Source of the DNA: Armatimonadota bacterium
GTDB taxonomy: Bacteria; Armatimonadota; UBA5829
DNA length: 64,000 nt
Assembly (NCBI GenBank): GCA_023474015.1
Contig: JAMCYN010000027.1
Span: forward strand, 1-64,000
Reading direction: 5' to 3'
A model generated the notes under the pieces. The model was given only the letters and a program-made list of their open reading frames with translations, searched no databases and was not told the DNA's origin. The position numbers were made by a program, and so were the translations under genes. Shown one piece after another: positions 33,011 through 41,807 of this stretch. Numbering within the stretch: position 1 is the stretch's first letter; every line of letters starts with the position of its first letter.

Positions 33011-35005
33011 CTAGTTCTGCTTAGTGAGTGCGCCAAGTTGCGCTGATAGATAATTACCCTGGTTCTGCAACTGAGCCAGTTGAGTTTCCATCCTGTTGAA
33101 TTGCTCGTACAAACGATCCTGCTGAGACTGCATGCGGGTTTCCATGTCCGCGATGTCGTCATCATACGCATCGATCTCGGTGTTCAACGATTCCTGGGTG
33201 AACGTGAATACGCCACTGGACGAGGTCATGCTGGCCAACAAGTCCTTGAGCCCCGCGCCTACGCCCTTGATGAACCTGGCGCTCGTGGACATCGTGCTCG
33301 AACTCGTGGCAAGCACCGAGAGCCCCTTGACCTTGCTGTTCGCGTCCTCCGGATCGGCGGTGAGCACCTGCCCGTTGCCCTTGCATCGCTCGCCGTTTAT
33401 CGTGCCCGCGACATCCTGCCCCGCCGTACCCTGCCCGAGGCCGTTCTCGCCCGAGTACATTGTGATGGAGACTTCCACCCTGCCCAGGCCCGAAGTCGCC
33501 TTGCCGGGGTCGAGCACGGCAAGGTTAGACGCGTCGCTGATGGCTTTGAAGTCGCGATTGCTCCCGTACTGAAGCGCCCGCAGGTTGAGATAGTAGTCTG
33601 AACCGTCCACGCTCTGGAATGCGCTCACGTTGGTGGTCGTGGAGGCCGCGTTTATGGTATTGATGACTTGTGTGAGCGTCATCCCGGCGGTCAGGCTGAT
33701 CTGCGTCGTGTTGATTGTCAAGATTTCATCGGCGTTGAGGATATCACCCGCCAGCCACGCCTTACCGGCCCTGATCTGGGCCCTGGTCGCCGCCTGGGTG
33801 ATATCGATGTCGTAGCCGGCAATTCCCGACGCCTTGGTGTCCGATGTAGAAGATGCGAGGCTGACGTAGGCGCTGTCCGAGTCCAGCGTGGTGGAGAAAA
33901 TCCGCGCCACATCCGAGGCGTTGTTTTCCAGCGCGCTCGACAGCTCGGAATCGTTGACGCTCAGGGACCCGTCCGTACCCAAAGTAATGCCGATGCTCGA
34001 AAGCGACGTATAGTTCTTTTTCGTCGGGTCATAGGGAATTCCCGATACGATGCCGGTGACCATGCTCTCCAGGTCCATCTGGACGGTCTGCAGCTCGAAG
34101 CTGCCCATCAGGGTCCCCGACTCGCCGGTCTGCGAATCATATTCAAACTGATCGTTGATAACCTTCATCAGGTCGTTGTACTGACTGACGAATGCCTTGA
34201 TCGCATCTTTGGTCGTGGCGGTATCGCGGGCGACGTCTATCTTGACTGTTTTCGTGTTATCGGGGCTGATAATGTTGATGGTGACCCCGGGAATGATGTC
34301 GTTTATCGAGTTGGTGCTGCGCGTGAACGTGATCGATCCCATCTGGATCTCGGCATCGTCCGCGGCCTGTACTACTCTGGTTCCTAAATCCGTGGTGTCT
34401 ATGTTGAGACCCGTCGTACCTGGATCGATGGTCATAGCGTTGGCCGTTCCAGTGTTGGTGCTTGTGATCTGCAGGGAGTAGGCCGGGTTCGCCGCCGTGC
34501 CCTCGTTGACCACGGCCGCGCGCACGGCCGCACCGGAGCGGTTAATCGCGTCCTTGACTCCGACAAGGGTATTGTTGTTGGAATCGATTGTGACCTTGGT
34601 GGTTACGCCGCTGACGGTGATATTGATGTCGCCCGCCGCCACGGTGGAGTCGAGGCTGCCGAAGGTCTGCGACGCTATCTGATGGCTCTTGGCACTTTCG
34701 TTTATACTGATGTAGTAGGTTCCGGGGGTGGCGTCGGATGTTGCGTTGACAGTAGCGATTGTTTCCAGGCTCGAACTTGCCTTCTTCCCCTGGAACCCGC
34801 TGGATGTGCCGATGGCGTCGCACTTGGTTTGGAGAGCCAGGACCCTCGTGTTGAGGTCCTGCCATGCCGCGAGCTTAAGTTGAGACCGGGCCTTATCCGC
34901 CTGGAGCTTCTTCTGAGGCCGCCTGGCGTACTCCATGTATTTCGCGATGATATCGTCTACTTTGAGACCGGAGGCCAACCCTCCGATCGACATCGTTCCT
35001 GGCAT
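33011..35005 (-). CDS. fliD: flagellar filament cap protein FliD
   Basis: 664 residues, longer than the usual 450-550. The FliD_N domain (GLASGLKVDDIIAKYMEYARRPQKKLQADK, about 8-105) and the C-terminal FliD domain with the coiled-coil end (IADMETRMQSQQDRLYEQFNRMETQLAQL) are clear. In between, Ser/Thr-rich IN-type repeats (for example VGVKDAINRSGAAVRAAVV) resemble those in the flagellins. FliD caps the growing filament and folds flagellin into place. No sigma-28-type box is seen upstream. Confidence 0.92.
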   Translation of the reverse strand: MPGTMSIGGLASGLKVDDIIAKYMEYARRPQKKLQADKARSQLKLAAWQDLNTRVLALQTKCDAIGTSSGFQGKKASSSLETIATVNATSDATPGTYYISINESAKSHQIASQTFGSLDSTVAAGDINITVSGVTTKVTIDSNNNTLVGVKDAINRSGAAVRAAVVNEGTAANPAYSLQITSTNTGTANAMTIDPGTTGLNIDTTDLGTRVVQAADDAEIQMGSITFTRSTNSINDIIPGVTINIISPDNTKTVKIDVARDTATTKDAIKAFVSQYNDLMKVINDQFEYDSQTGESGTLMGSFELQTVQMDLESMVTGIVSGIPYDPTKKNYTSLSSIGITLGTDGSLSVNDSELSSALENNASDVARIFSTTLDSDSAYVSLASSTSDTKASGIAGYDIDITQAATRAQIRAGKAWLAGDILNADEILTINTTQISLTAGMTLTQVINTINAASTTTNVSAFQSVDGSDYYLNLRALQYGSNRDFKAISDASNLAVLDPGKATSGLGRVEVSITMYSGENGLGQGTAGQDVAGTINGERCKGNGQVLTADPEDANSKVKGLSVLATSSSTMSTSARFIKGVGAGLKDLLASMTSSSGVFTFTQESLNTEIDAYDDDIADMETRMQSQQDRLYEQFNRMETQLAQLQNQGNYLSAQLGALTKQN

Positions 35006-35057
35006 CTTCCAACCTCCCCCAACCCCTCCTTGGCAAGGAGGGGAATCTTCCTTCCCT

Positions 35058-35090
35058 TCTAACCTCTAACTTCCAACCTCTAACTTCTAA
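35058..35090. repeat. TTAGAAGTTAG satellite, family D
   Basis: CTAACCTCTAACTTCCAACC followed by TCTAACTTCTAA, upstream of fliD. Confidence 0.6.
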
Positions 35091-35098
35091 ATCGGCCA

Positions 35099-35137
35099 AG
35101 CGACCGCGAGCGACGATCAGACTTTGTTGCGGTCGCT
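35099..35137. repeat. stem-loop AGCGACCGC / GCGGTCGCT
   Basis: A perfect 9-bp stem with a 21-base loop between fliD and the flagellin terminator. Confidence 0.45.
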
Positions 35138-35150
35138 TGTGCCATTATTA

Positions 35151-35178
35151 GAGCGAGACCCCCGAAGGGGCCTCGCTC
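35151..35178 (-). terminator. terminator hairpin of flagellin 1
   Basis: Minus strand GAGCGAGGCCCC, TTCG loop, GGGGGTCTCGCTC, 18 bases after the stop. The T run (TAATAAT) is weak. Confidence 0.7.
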
Positions 35179-35195
35179 AGGCTATTCGAGAGGGA

Positions 35196-36941
35196 TTAAC
35201 CTCTCAGCAAGCTCAGTAACTGCTGCGGCGCGGAATTTGCTTGGGCAAGCATGGCTGTGCCGGCCTGATTCAGCATCTGCAGCTTGGTGAACTGGATCAT
35301 CTCAGCCGCCATGTCCGTGTCGCGGATGGTGGACTCGGATGCCGAGATCATTTCCTTGGCTACGCTCAAGGAATTCACGCTACTTTCGAGGACGTTTACC
35401 TGAGTAGCACCGAGCGAGGACCTGATGTTGGAAACATCGGTGATCGCCTGGTCTATGATCTTGATGGCGTTCTGAGCGCCCGTGGAGGTCGTAACGTCCA
35501 TCGTCGAGATGTTTGCATTGGCGACCGCGCCATTACCGAGGTTATGGCTATACGCCGCGGCGATGTTGACGTCTCTGGTCTGGTTGGCGAACGCACCCAC
35601 ATGGAATGTGAGGGTGTTCTTCTCGACAGTGAACTGGCTGCTGGCTGCGCTGGTGGCGCTTCCGCCCGCTTCCGTCAAGACGATCTGGTTGCCGAGGCTG
35701 TCCTTGACGGTCAGACCGGAACCAGCCGTCCATGTGTTGTCGGAGACGTTGGTCGTTGAGCCGGCCGATGTCTGCGTGACCTTGGCCACGGCGTTCACGC
35801 CGGCATCGCTCGAGTTGGCCGTCCCTGTTCCCAGGAACATCGCGCCGGTGGTGACGTTGACCGTCGCCGCCGAACCGTAAGTCGTGCTATTGAAGTCGAT
35901 CTTATTGGTGGTCGTATTGTATGACGCTTCGACTCCCGTCAGGCTCGTCTTCGCGTTAACGTTGTTGATGAACGTGTTTGCGTTATCGCCGGACGAGTAA
36001 TCGATCTTCACGCCGTTGACATACAGCGATCCCGTGGCGGTTGCGAAGTTCCCCCAATCCACGCCTGTATGGCTTCCATCGGCGAACAGATCGGTTCCAG
36101 CCGTGGCCGTGTCGGTGGCGTAGAACGTGGTCGCCGCGCCGGAGGTCGTGGCGGAGAGCTTGATCTTGTTGGTGGTCGTGTCGAACGAGGCCGAGACGCC
36201 GGTTGTCGCCGACTCGGCGTTGATGCTGGCCATCAGGACGGCCACGGTGGTCGTGCCACTGGTGTAGGTGATGTTTGTGCCACCGATGGAGACACAGCCC
36301 GTCGCCAACAGGACCGTGCTGGTCCCGGCGTAGGTGGCGGTGCTGCTGACCGTGCCGGCCGCAAGCTCGGAATAGGTAGCGCTGCTGGCGAGAGTCGCCT
36401 TCTCGGCCGCGGTGCTCACCTCGACCTTGATGTCGGCGCCATTGATAATGCCGTTGGCGAACGAGAAGTCACCCGACATTACGTTGCTGCCGTTGATGAA
36501 CGTCTTGATGCCGGCGGAACCATCGAGCAGCTTCTTGCCGCCAAACTGAGTCTCCGAGGCGATCTTGTTCAAGCTGTTGATGGCGTTGGTGATCTGCGAC
36601 TGGTCGGCCTGCGCGGATGCCGAGTCGGTGGCGCCCGTGTTGGCCGCGTGCACCGCCAGGTCTCTCATGGAACGCAGGAGTCTGTGGACTTCGCTCAAGG
36701 CGCCTTCAGCGGTCTTTACCATGTTGACCGCGTCACCGGCGTTCTTGATGGCCTGTCCAAGGCCGCTCACCTGAGCGCGCAATTTCTCGGAAATAACCAG
36801 ACCCGCGGGGTCGTCGCCCGCGTTGTTGATCCGGTATCCCGAGGACAGTCGCTCGATACTCTTACCCAGAGCATCACTGGTTCCCGAGAGGGTGCGGTGC
36901 GCACCCAGTGCCGCTGTGTTAAGGTTGATTCTCAGACTCAT
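35196..36941 (-). CDS. fliC: flagellin 1
   Basis: 581 residues. The conserved N-terminal D0/D1 region (about 1-145: SLRINLNTAALGAHRTL, IERLSSGYRINNAGDDPAG, VNMVKTAEGALSEV) and C-terminal D1/D0 region (about 495-581: SNIRSSLGATQVNVLESSVNSL, ending NSAPQQLLSLLRG) build the filament core. The long surface-exposed middle (about 200-440) is Ser/Thr/Ala-rich and holds flagellin-hook IN repeats such as TSGTTTVAVLMASINAES. That middle is nearly identical to part of flagellin 2 while flanks differ. A sigma-28-type promoter and a 220-base leader lie upstream, with RBS GGGAGG. Confidence 0.96.
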   Translation of the reverse strand: MSLRINLNTAALGAHRTLSGTSDALGKSIERLSSGYRINNAGDDPAGLVISEKLRAQVSGLGQAIKNAGDAVNMVKTAEGALSEVHRLLRSMRDLAVHAANTGATDSASAQADQSQITNAINSLNKIASETQFGGKKLLDGSAGIKTFINGSNVMSGDFSFANGIINGADIKVEVSTAAEKATLASSATYSELAAGTVSSTATYAGTSTVLLATGCVSIGGTNITYTSGTTTVAVLMASINAESATTGVSASFDTTTNKIKLSATTSGAATTFYATDTATAGTDLFADGSHTGVDWGNFATATGSLYVNGVKIDYSSGDNANTFINNVNAKTSLTGVEASYNTTTNKIDFNSTTYGSAATVNVTTGAMFLGTGTANSSDAGVNAVAKVTQTSAGSTTNVSDNTWTAGSGLTVKDSLGNQIVLTEAGGSATSAASSQFTVEKNTLTFHVGAFANQTRDVNIAAAYSHNLGNGAVANANISTMDVTTSTGAQNAIKIIDQAITDVSNIRSSLGATQVNVLESSVNSLSVAKEMISASESTIRDTDMAAEMIQFTKLQMLNQAGTAMLAQANSAPQQLLSLLRG

Positions 36942-37160
36942 TTTGTTTCGATCCTCCCTGAATGCTTTCGCCAGTCCATGGCGTATGGGCGCTTGGCCCC
37001 AAGATATCCCGGGCGTAATTCGCGTTCTTTAGGTTACCGGTGAGACGCCCACACTCCGGAAACCCATCTCCAATCTCGCTGAGGAGATCGGGGACAAAAC
37101 CACGAAGCCGTTGGTATCGCGGCCACACTCAGGAAGTGTTATTATGCTATTCTGTGTCAA
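36942..37160 (-). promoter_or_regulatory. long structured leader of flagellin 1 mRNA
   Basis: About 220 bases separate the sigma-28-type promoter from the ATG. The RNA contains several possible stems, e.g. ACACT/AGTGT, ATCTCC/GGAGAT, CCGG-AG/CT-CCGG and TTACGCCC/GGGCGTA. The RBS is GGGAGG near 36957. I could not match a c-di-GMP riboswitch core. Confidence 0.4.
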
Positions 37161-37165
37161 TAAGA

Positions 37166-37193
37166 CTATCGACACGAACCATAAGACACTTTA
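37166..37193 (-). promoter_or_regulatory. sigma-28 (FliA)-type promoter of flagellin 1
   Basis: TAAAGTGT (37193-37186), 12-bp spacer, GTCGATAG (37173-37166) on the minus strand, close to the TAAAGTTT-N11-GCCGATAA consensus. Flagellin 2 has the same arrangement with the same spacing, which supports both. Confidence 0.65.
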
Positions 37194-37304
37194 GGTGGCC
37201 ACGCTGGCTTCGCTGACTGCTCGGATACGACCTCCAGAGGGGTTTTTCCGCGTTAGCCTGCATATTGGAACACTTTTTTCACCCTTTTTGGGTGACAGGC
37301 GACA

Positions 37305-37339
37305 ACAGGGCCTCCGGAGGCTTGCTCCGAAGGCCCTGT
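37305..37339 (-). terminator. 15-bp hairpin downstream of flagellin 2
   Basis: Minus strand ACAGGGCCTTCGGAG pairs throughout with CTCCGGAGGCCCTGT (one G-T pair), about 110 bases past the flagellin 2 stop. Likely transcript end, though without a T run on this strand. Confidence 0.6.
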
Positions 37340-37369
37340 CGTAATAAGAGGAGGTTTAGTAATGGCGTT

Positions 37370-37441
37370 ACGGGAGGGCGAAGCTCCTGCTGAGCCTTGT
37401 GCCTCCGAAGAGACAAAGCTCGGCGGGAGCCTCGCGCTCCC
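37370..37441. repeat. family B palindromic repeat, copy 3
   Basis: CGGGAGGGCGAAGCTCCTGC with inverted partner GGCGGGAGCCTCGCGCTCCC, six bases after the flagellin 2 stop. One frame reads REGEAPAEP, but it is not a gene. Confidence 0.7.
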
Positions 37442-37446
37442 AGGTA

Positions 37447-39189
37447 TTACTGTAGCAGCCTCAGCAAAGTCTGCGGCATCTGGTTGGCTTGCGCGAGCAT
37501 CGCCACGCCGGATTGCTGCAGTATCTGGTTTCTGGTCAGGGTTACGACTTCCGCCGCCATGTCCGTGTCGCGGATGGTGGACTCGGACGCCGATATGTTC
37601 TCCTTAGCTATGTTCAAGGATGTGATGCTGCTTTCGAGAACGTTCTTCTGGGTAGCGCCCAGCGCCGCCCTCTGAGTGGATATTTGCTGGATCGCGTCGT
37701 CCAGTATCTGAATGGCGTTCTGGGCGCCCTCGTAGGTGGTGACGTCCATGGTTGAGACATTGTTGTCCTCGACCGCGCCGCCGCCCAGGTCGTTCGCGAA
37801 GACCGAGCCGATGTTTACGTCTCTGATCTGGTGATCGTAGGCTCCGACCTGGAACCGCAAGGTGTTGACGCCCAGGTTGAACTGGGTTGCGTAGTCCGCG
37901 ACCACCGAACCGGCGCTTTCTCGCATTACTATGGTGTTGCCGAGGCTGTCCTTGAGGGTAAGCCCGCTGCCGCTTTGCCAGGAGGCGTCCGAGACGTTGT
38001 CGGCGACTCCGCCGACAACCTTGGTCACCGTTGCCACGGCGTCGACGCCCGTGTTGTTTGCCGCCGAACTGCCTCCGCCGAGGAAGGTTGCTCCCTGGGT
38101 GACGTTGATCTTCGCGTTGGAGCCCCAATCTCTGGTCTTGAGGTCTATCTTATTCGTGGTTGCGTCATATGACGCCACTACGTTGGTCAGTTCGGTCTTG
38201 GCGTTGATCTTCGTGACCACGTCGTTGACTGAGTCCCCGGAGGCGTAGTCTACCTTGACGCCGTTGACATACATAGAGCCGTTAGCACTTGCAAACGTTC
38301 CCCAGTCGACGCCGGTATGGCTGCCGTCGGCGAATAGATCGGTCCCCGCCGTAGCGGTGTCGGTGGCGTAGAACGTGGCCGCGGCGCCGGAGGTAGTGGC
38401 TGAAAGCTGGATCTTGTTCGTGGTCGCGTCGAATGTGGCCGAGACTCCAGTCGTGGTTGACGCAGCGTTGATACTTGCCATCAGGGTCGCTACAGTGGTC
38501 GTGCCGCTGGTGTAGGTGATGTTCGTGCCATTGATCGATACACAGCCCGTCGCCAGCAGGACCGTGCTGGTCCCGGCGTATGTGGCAGTGCTGCTGACTG
38601 TGCCGGCCGCAAGCTGAGAGTAGGTAGCTCCGCTGGAGAGCACGGCCTGTTTTGCCGCCGTCGTCACTTGCACCTTGATGCCCGCGCCGTCGGTCAGGTT
38701 CGAAGCATACGAGAAATCGCCGGTCATGACGGCGGTTCCGTCGATATATGACTTGACGCCCGCGGTTCCATCGAGGAGTTTGCGTCCGCCGAACTGCGTC
38801 TCCTGCGCGATCTTGTTAAGAGATTGAACCGCGTTGTTGATCTGCGCCTGGTCGGCCTGCACGGCCGCCTGGTCGTTCGCGCCTGTGTTGGCCGCGTGCA
38901 CCGCCAGGTCTCTCATCGAACGCATAAGGCGGCTGACCTCGTTCAAGGCGCCTTCAGCGGTCTTTACCATGTTGACGGCGTCACCAGCGTTCTTGATGGC
39001 CTGTCCGAGGCCGCTCACCTGAGCGCGCAGTTTCTCGGAAATGACAAGACCCGCCGGGTCGTCGCCGGCGGTGTTGATTCTGAACCCGGAAGACAATCGT
39101 TCGATGGTCTTGCCCAGACTGGTATCAGTTTCCGCCAGAGTTCTATGCGCGGTCAGAGCCGCGGTATTGAGGTTAATTCTCAGACTCAC
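37447..39189 (-). CDS. fliC: flagellin 2
   Basis: 580 residues with the same architecture as flagellin 1. N-terminal core SLRINLNTAALTAHRTL and IERLSSGFRINTAGDDPAG; C-terminal core STQRAALGATQKNVLESSI, ending ANQMPQTLLRLLQ. Middle-domain blocks (SSTATYAGTSTVLLATGCVS, FADGSHTGVDW) match flagellin 1 almost exactly at DNA level, whereas other blocks differ. It has its own sigma-28-type promoter about 160 bases upstream and RBS GGAGGG. Two flagellins suggest a mixed or switchable filament. Confidence 0.96.
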   Translation of the reverse strand: MSLRINLNTAALTAHRTLAETDTSLGKTIERLSSGFRINTAGDDPAGLVISEKLRAQVSGLGQAIKNAGDAVNMVKTAEGALNEVSRLMRSMRDLAVHAANTGANDQAAVQADQAQINNAVQSLNKIAQETQFGGRKLLDGTAGVKSYIDGTAVMTGDFSYASNLTDGAGIKVQVTTAAKQAVLSSGATYSQLAAGTVSSTATYAGTSTVLLATGCVSINGTNITYTSGTTTVATLMASINAASTTTGVSATFDATTNKIQLSATTSGAAATFYATDTATAGTDLFADGSHTGVDWGTFASANGSMYVNGVKVDYASGDSVNDVVTKINAKTELTNVVASYDATTNKIDLKTRDWGSNAKINVTQGATFLGGGSSAANNTGVDAVATVTKVVGGVADNVSDASWQSGSGLTLKDSLGNTIVMRESAGSVVADYATQFNLGVNTLRFQVGAYDHQIRDVNIGSVFANDLGGGAVEDNNVSTMDVTTYEGAQNAIQILDDAIQQISTQRAALGATQKNVLESSITSLNIAKENISASESTIRDTDMAAEVVTLTRNQILQQSGVAMLAQANQMPQTLLRLLQ

Positions 39190-39350
39190 TTTTTACGTTT
39201 CCCTCCTTGAAATCTTGCTCACCTGTCAGTGGAAGCACTCCCTTGCGGATATGACAGGCGTCGATTCAGTTTCCTTCCAGGCACACATAGTGTTACGCTG
39301 GATTATGAGTTCCAATCGCGGACACTGCCATTCGGCCTTGTCCACTGAAC

Positions 39351-39378
39351 GTATCGACGGGCTAATAAACAGACATTA
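39351..39378 (-). promoter_or_regulatory. sigma-28 (FliA)-type promoter of flagellin 2
   Basis: TAATGTCT (39378-39371), 12-bp spacer, GTCGATAC (39358-39351). The -10 core GTCGATA and the spacing are the same as at flagellin 1. Leader of about 155 bases. Confidence 0.6.
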
Positions 39379-39445
39379 GCGGTTTTTTGAGGGAACGAGA
39401 AAAAAGTTTGGTGAGCGCGAATGCACGAAGGCATGGACTACCGCG

Positions 39446-39500
39446 AAGGGTTCAAAGCAGATCCTTCGTCGTGCCTCCTCAGGATGACAAGGACTTCCAC
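39446..39500. repeat. family A repeat, half copy
   Basis: CGAAGGGTTCAAAGCAGATCC followed by CTTCGTCGTGCCTCCTCAGGATGACAAGG matches one arm of the family A palindrome without its partner. The 39380-39596 gap otherwise holds nothing I recognise. Confidence 0.55.
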
Positions 39501-39596
39501 CTTAAGCGCCTTATGCTGTATAATTAAGTTGATGGAAGAGGTTTCAATTGCGTAAGTAGCAGGCAGCAGAAGCTGTACACCTGGTAATTATACCGG

Positions 39597-39625
39597 TTGA
39601 CACCTCATCCTTACCATGCTACACT
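39597..39625 (+). promoter_or_regulatory. sigma-70-type promoter of the cytochrome island
   Basis: TTGACA (39597-39602), 17 bp, TACACT (39620-39625), about 80 bases before the tetraheme cytochrome start. Confidence 0.65.
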
Positions 39626-39703
39626 GACTTTATCTGTGAATTCCTGCTCAATGTCCTTAAGGTGCGGGACTTCACAGCTTGGTTAGCGAGAAAGGATGCG
39701 CCT

Positions 39704-40111
39704 ATGAGAAGCGGGCTGTTTGTGCTCCTGCTGATCCTTGTAATCGCAAGCGGCGTGACGGTGGTCGCGCAGGATAAGAAATACGGCGGGGTCGACAACT
39801 GCAAAATGTGCCACCCCGATCCCTATGCCGATTGGTCGAAGACGGCTCATGCGAAGAGTTTTGATCTGCTGGTCAACGTGGGGCAGGAGAAGAACGCCGA
39901 GTGTCTGCCGTGCCATTCGACGGGTTACGGCAAGGGCGGCTTCGTCGATGATGCCGCCACTCCCGGATTGAAAGGCACGACTTGCGAAGCCTGCCATGGC
40001 CCCGGCGCGGATCATATGGGCGATAAGACGAAGATCCAGCGCGTGCCGCCGGCCACGACATGCAGCGCTTGTCATCAGAAAAACAACATTCATTCCATAG
40101 CCGCGAAGTAA
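39704..40111 (+). CDS. secreted tetraheme cytochrome c (cytochrome c554-like)
   Basis: 135 residues from ATG 39704, which follows GAAAGGATG and gives a signal peptide (RSGLFVLLLILVIASGVTVVAQ). Four CxxCH haem sites: CKMCH, CLPCH, CEACH, CSACH. NCKMCHPDPYADWSKTAHAKSF and EACHGPGADH are characteristic of the cytochrome c554 / multihaem c family. It would carry electrons in the periplasm. It is the first gene of the rightward cytochrome island, under its own promoter. No haem-lyase (CcmF/ResB) genes are in the window. Confidence 0.9.
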   Translation: MRSGLFVLLLILVIASGVTVVAQDKKYGGVDNCKMCHPDPYADWSKTAHAKSFDLLVNVGQEKNAECLPCHSTGYGKGGFVDDAATPGLKGTTCEACHGPGADHMGDKTKIQRVPPATTCSACHQKNNIHSIAAK

Positions 40112-40385
40112 GACTGGTAGACATGCCGGGGCGATTGTTGCCGAAATGGCACACTTCCTGCATCGTATCTAACCACGACATATTCCGCGCAGGCTAGTGA
40201 ATCACTTCACGGAAGCCTTAATTACAATTTGAATAAAGACCGTGGTGGAGCCTTCGGCGTAACTGCTGAGTTTCCATCCCAGCCGACAGGCGGCGCCGCG
40301 GAGGTTGCGGGCGCAGGGCGGCTTGTGAACGATTGCACAAAGTCGTTGTGCATGATTACTTAAGTAGCGGACGGTAATTGAGTCT
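40112..40385 (+). other. 274-bp gap before the 16-heme cytochrome gene
   Basis: It holds the overlapping palindromes at 40323-40352. No gene and no clear -35/-10 pair are visible. Confidence 0.35.
40323..40352. promoter_or_regulatory. overlapping TTGTG/CACAA palindromes, possible Crp/Fnr site
   Basis: TTGTG-N8-CACAA (40323-40340) overlaps TGCACAA-N5-TTGTGCA (40334-40352). The first resembles a Crp/Fnr-family half-site pair. A Crp/Fnr-family regulator is encoded at 49977-50678. The sites lie about 35-60 bases before the 16-heme gene. Confidence 0.4.
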
Positions 40386-41804
40386 ATGAGAACATCTGGC
40401 CGAATCGACAGAGTAATCAAGAGCTGGTTGTTGGGCGGTGTTTTACTGCTGGCTTCTATGATGCTCGTCGGCGCTCAGGAGAAACCCAAGAATGACGCCG
40501 AGCCCGCCGCGAAGCCGGCTCCGGCTCCGCAGGCTTCCTATGTGGGCAGCGCGGCTTGTAAGGCTTGCCACGGAAAGGTCGTCGAGCCCTGGTTGGTCTC
40601 ACCCCACGGAAAAGCCCTTATGCAGGATTCGCTGCCGGCCGAGATCAAGGGCTGCGAAACGTGCCATGGGCCCGCCAGCTTGCACATAAGCACCGGCGCG
40701 CAGAATAAGCCCCGAGTTCCTAAAGTCGATGAAGCCGCGGCTACCAACGCGATATGCGGCGCTTGCCACTTCAAGAGCGATTCCTCCAAGGGTGCCAAGG
40801 AATGGCAGAACCTTTCTGGTTCATTCTTTGCGCGCTCCATGCACGGACGCAAGGGCCTGTCCTGTCTTTCTTGCCACACCGCCCATCCCAACGGCAATGA
40901 CAAAGCCCTGATCAAGCCAGGCAAGGACCTCTGCCTGACCTGTCACGGCCAGCTTCTGGAAAGCTCGCCCGGCAAGAAAGCGGCCTACACGCATTCGCCC
41001 GTCGCTCAGGGCCAGTGCCTGACTTGCCACGACCCCCACGGTACTTCGGAACGAACAATGGTCGTCGTGGGCATTCAGAAGATATGCCAGGGATGCCATA
41101 ACCCGGCTGATGCCAAGATCGCGACGGCGCATAAAGGCTATCCGATCGCCGATTCCAAGTGCACCCAGTGTCACGATCCGCACTCCCACGATAAGGAAGC
41201 TAGCCTCGTCCGAACCAAGCAGCACATGCCGTTCAAGCAGGGCAAGTGCGAGATGTGCCACACCAAGCCTACCCCGGGCCAGCCCATAGGGCTAATCAAG
41301 CCGGCAAAGGAGTTGTGCTTCTCCTGCCATCCCGCGTCTGTGATGACTCCGGCTAACGAAAACGCCCATCCTCCCGTCAAGGAAGGGCTTTGTATTATGT
41401 GTCACAACCCGCACGTATCGAGTGAGAAGGCTTTGCTGAAAGGACAGACCGCGAATCTCTGCTTCGGATGCCATGGCAAGGTCGAAGGCGACACGGTGGC
41501 CGTACACCGGCACAAAATCCTCGAGGCCAATATGAACTGCATGCTGTGCCACAAGCCGCACAGTTCCGCTCAAGAGTCGCTGCTCTCAAAGGATCAGGTG
41601 GCGCTTTGCGGGCAGTGCCATAAGCATTCGTTCTCTCACCCGATAGGCAAGAAGGCAGACGGTACGGCCGTCAAGGACCCGAAGAGGGGTGGGGTGCTGG
41701 TCTGTGGTTCCTGCCATGATGTGCACGGATCGAAGTTCGAGGCGATGACGAAGGCGGACAAGAGCAGGGACTTGTGCGTGTGGTGCCACAGTCAGGAGCA
41801 TTAA
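40386..41804 (+). CDS. secreted 16-heme cytochrome c with doubled-CxxCH repeats
   Basis: 472 residues with an N-terminal signal sequence (LLGGVLLLASMMLVGA) and a short Pro/Ala linker. I count sixteen CxxCH motifs, from CKACH near residue 58 to CVWCH near the C-terminus. From about residue 155 the pattern CxxCH(D/N/K)PH alternates with LCxxCHG in repeated units of about 50 residues, the doubled-CxxCH repeat. The N-terminal part (YVGSAACKACHGKVVEPW, then GCETCHGPASLH) resembles cytochrome c554. Such proteins act as electron conduits across or beyond the periplasm. The propeller gene follows after three bases, so they are co-translated. Confidence 0.93.
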   Translation: MRTSGRIDRVIKSWLLGGVLLLASMMLVGAQEKPKNDAEPAAKPAPAPQASYVGSAACKACHGKVVEPWLVSPHGKALMQDSLPAEIKGCETCHGPASLHISTGAQNKPRVPKVDEAAATNAICGACHFKSDSSKGAKEWQNLSGSFFARSMHGRKGLSCLSCHTAHPNGNDKALIKPGKDLCLTCHGQLLESSPGKKAAYTHSPVAQGQCLTCHDPHGTSERTMVVVGIQKICQGCHNPADAKIATAHKGYPIADSKCTQCHDPHSHDKEASLVRTKQHMPFKQGKCEMCHTKPTPGQPIGLIKPAKELCFSCHPASVMTPANENAHPPVKEGLCIMCHNPHVSSEKALLKGQTANLCFGCHGKVEGDTVAVHRHKILEANMNCMLCHKPHSSAQESLLSKDQVALCGQCHKHSFSHPIGKKADGTAVKDPKRGGVLVCGSCHDVHGSKFEAMTKADKSRDLCVWCHSQEH

Positions 41805-41807
41805 ACC

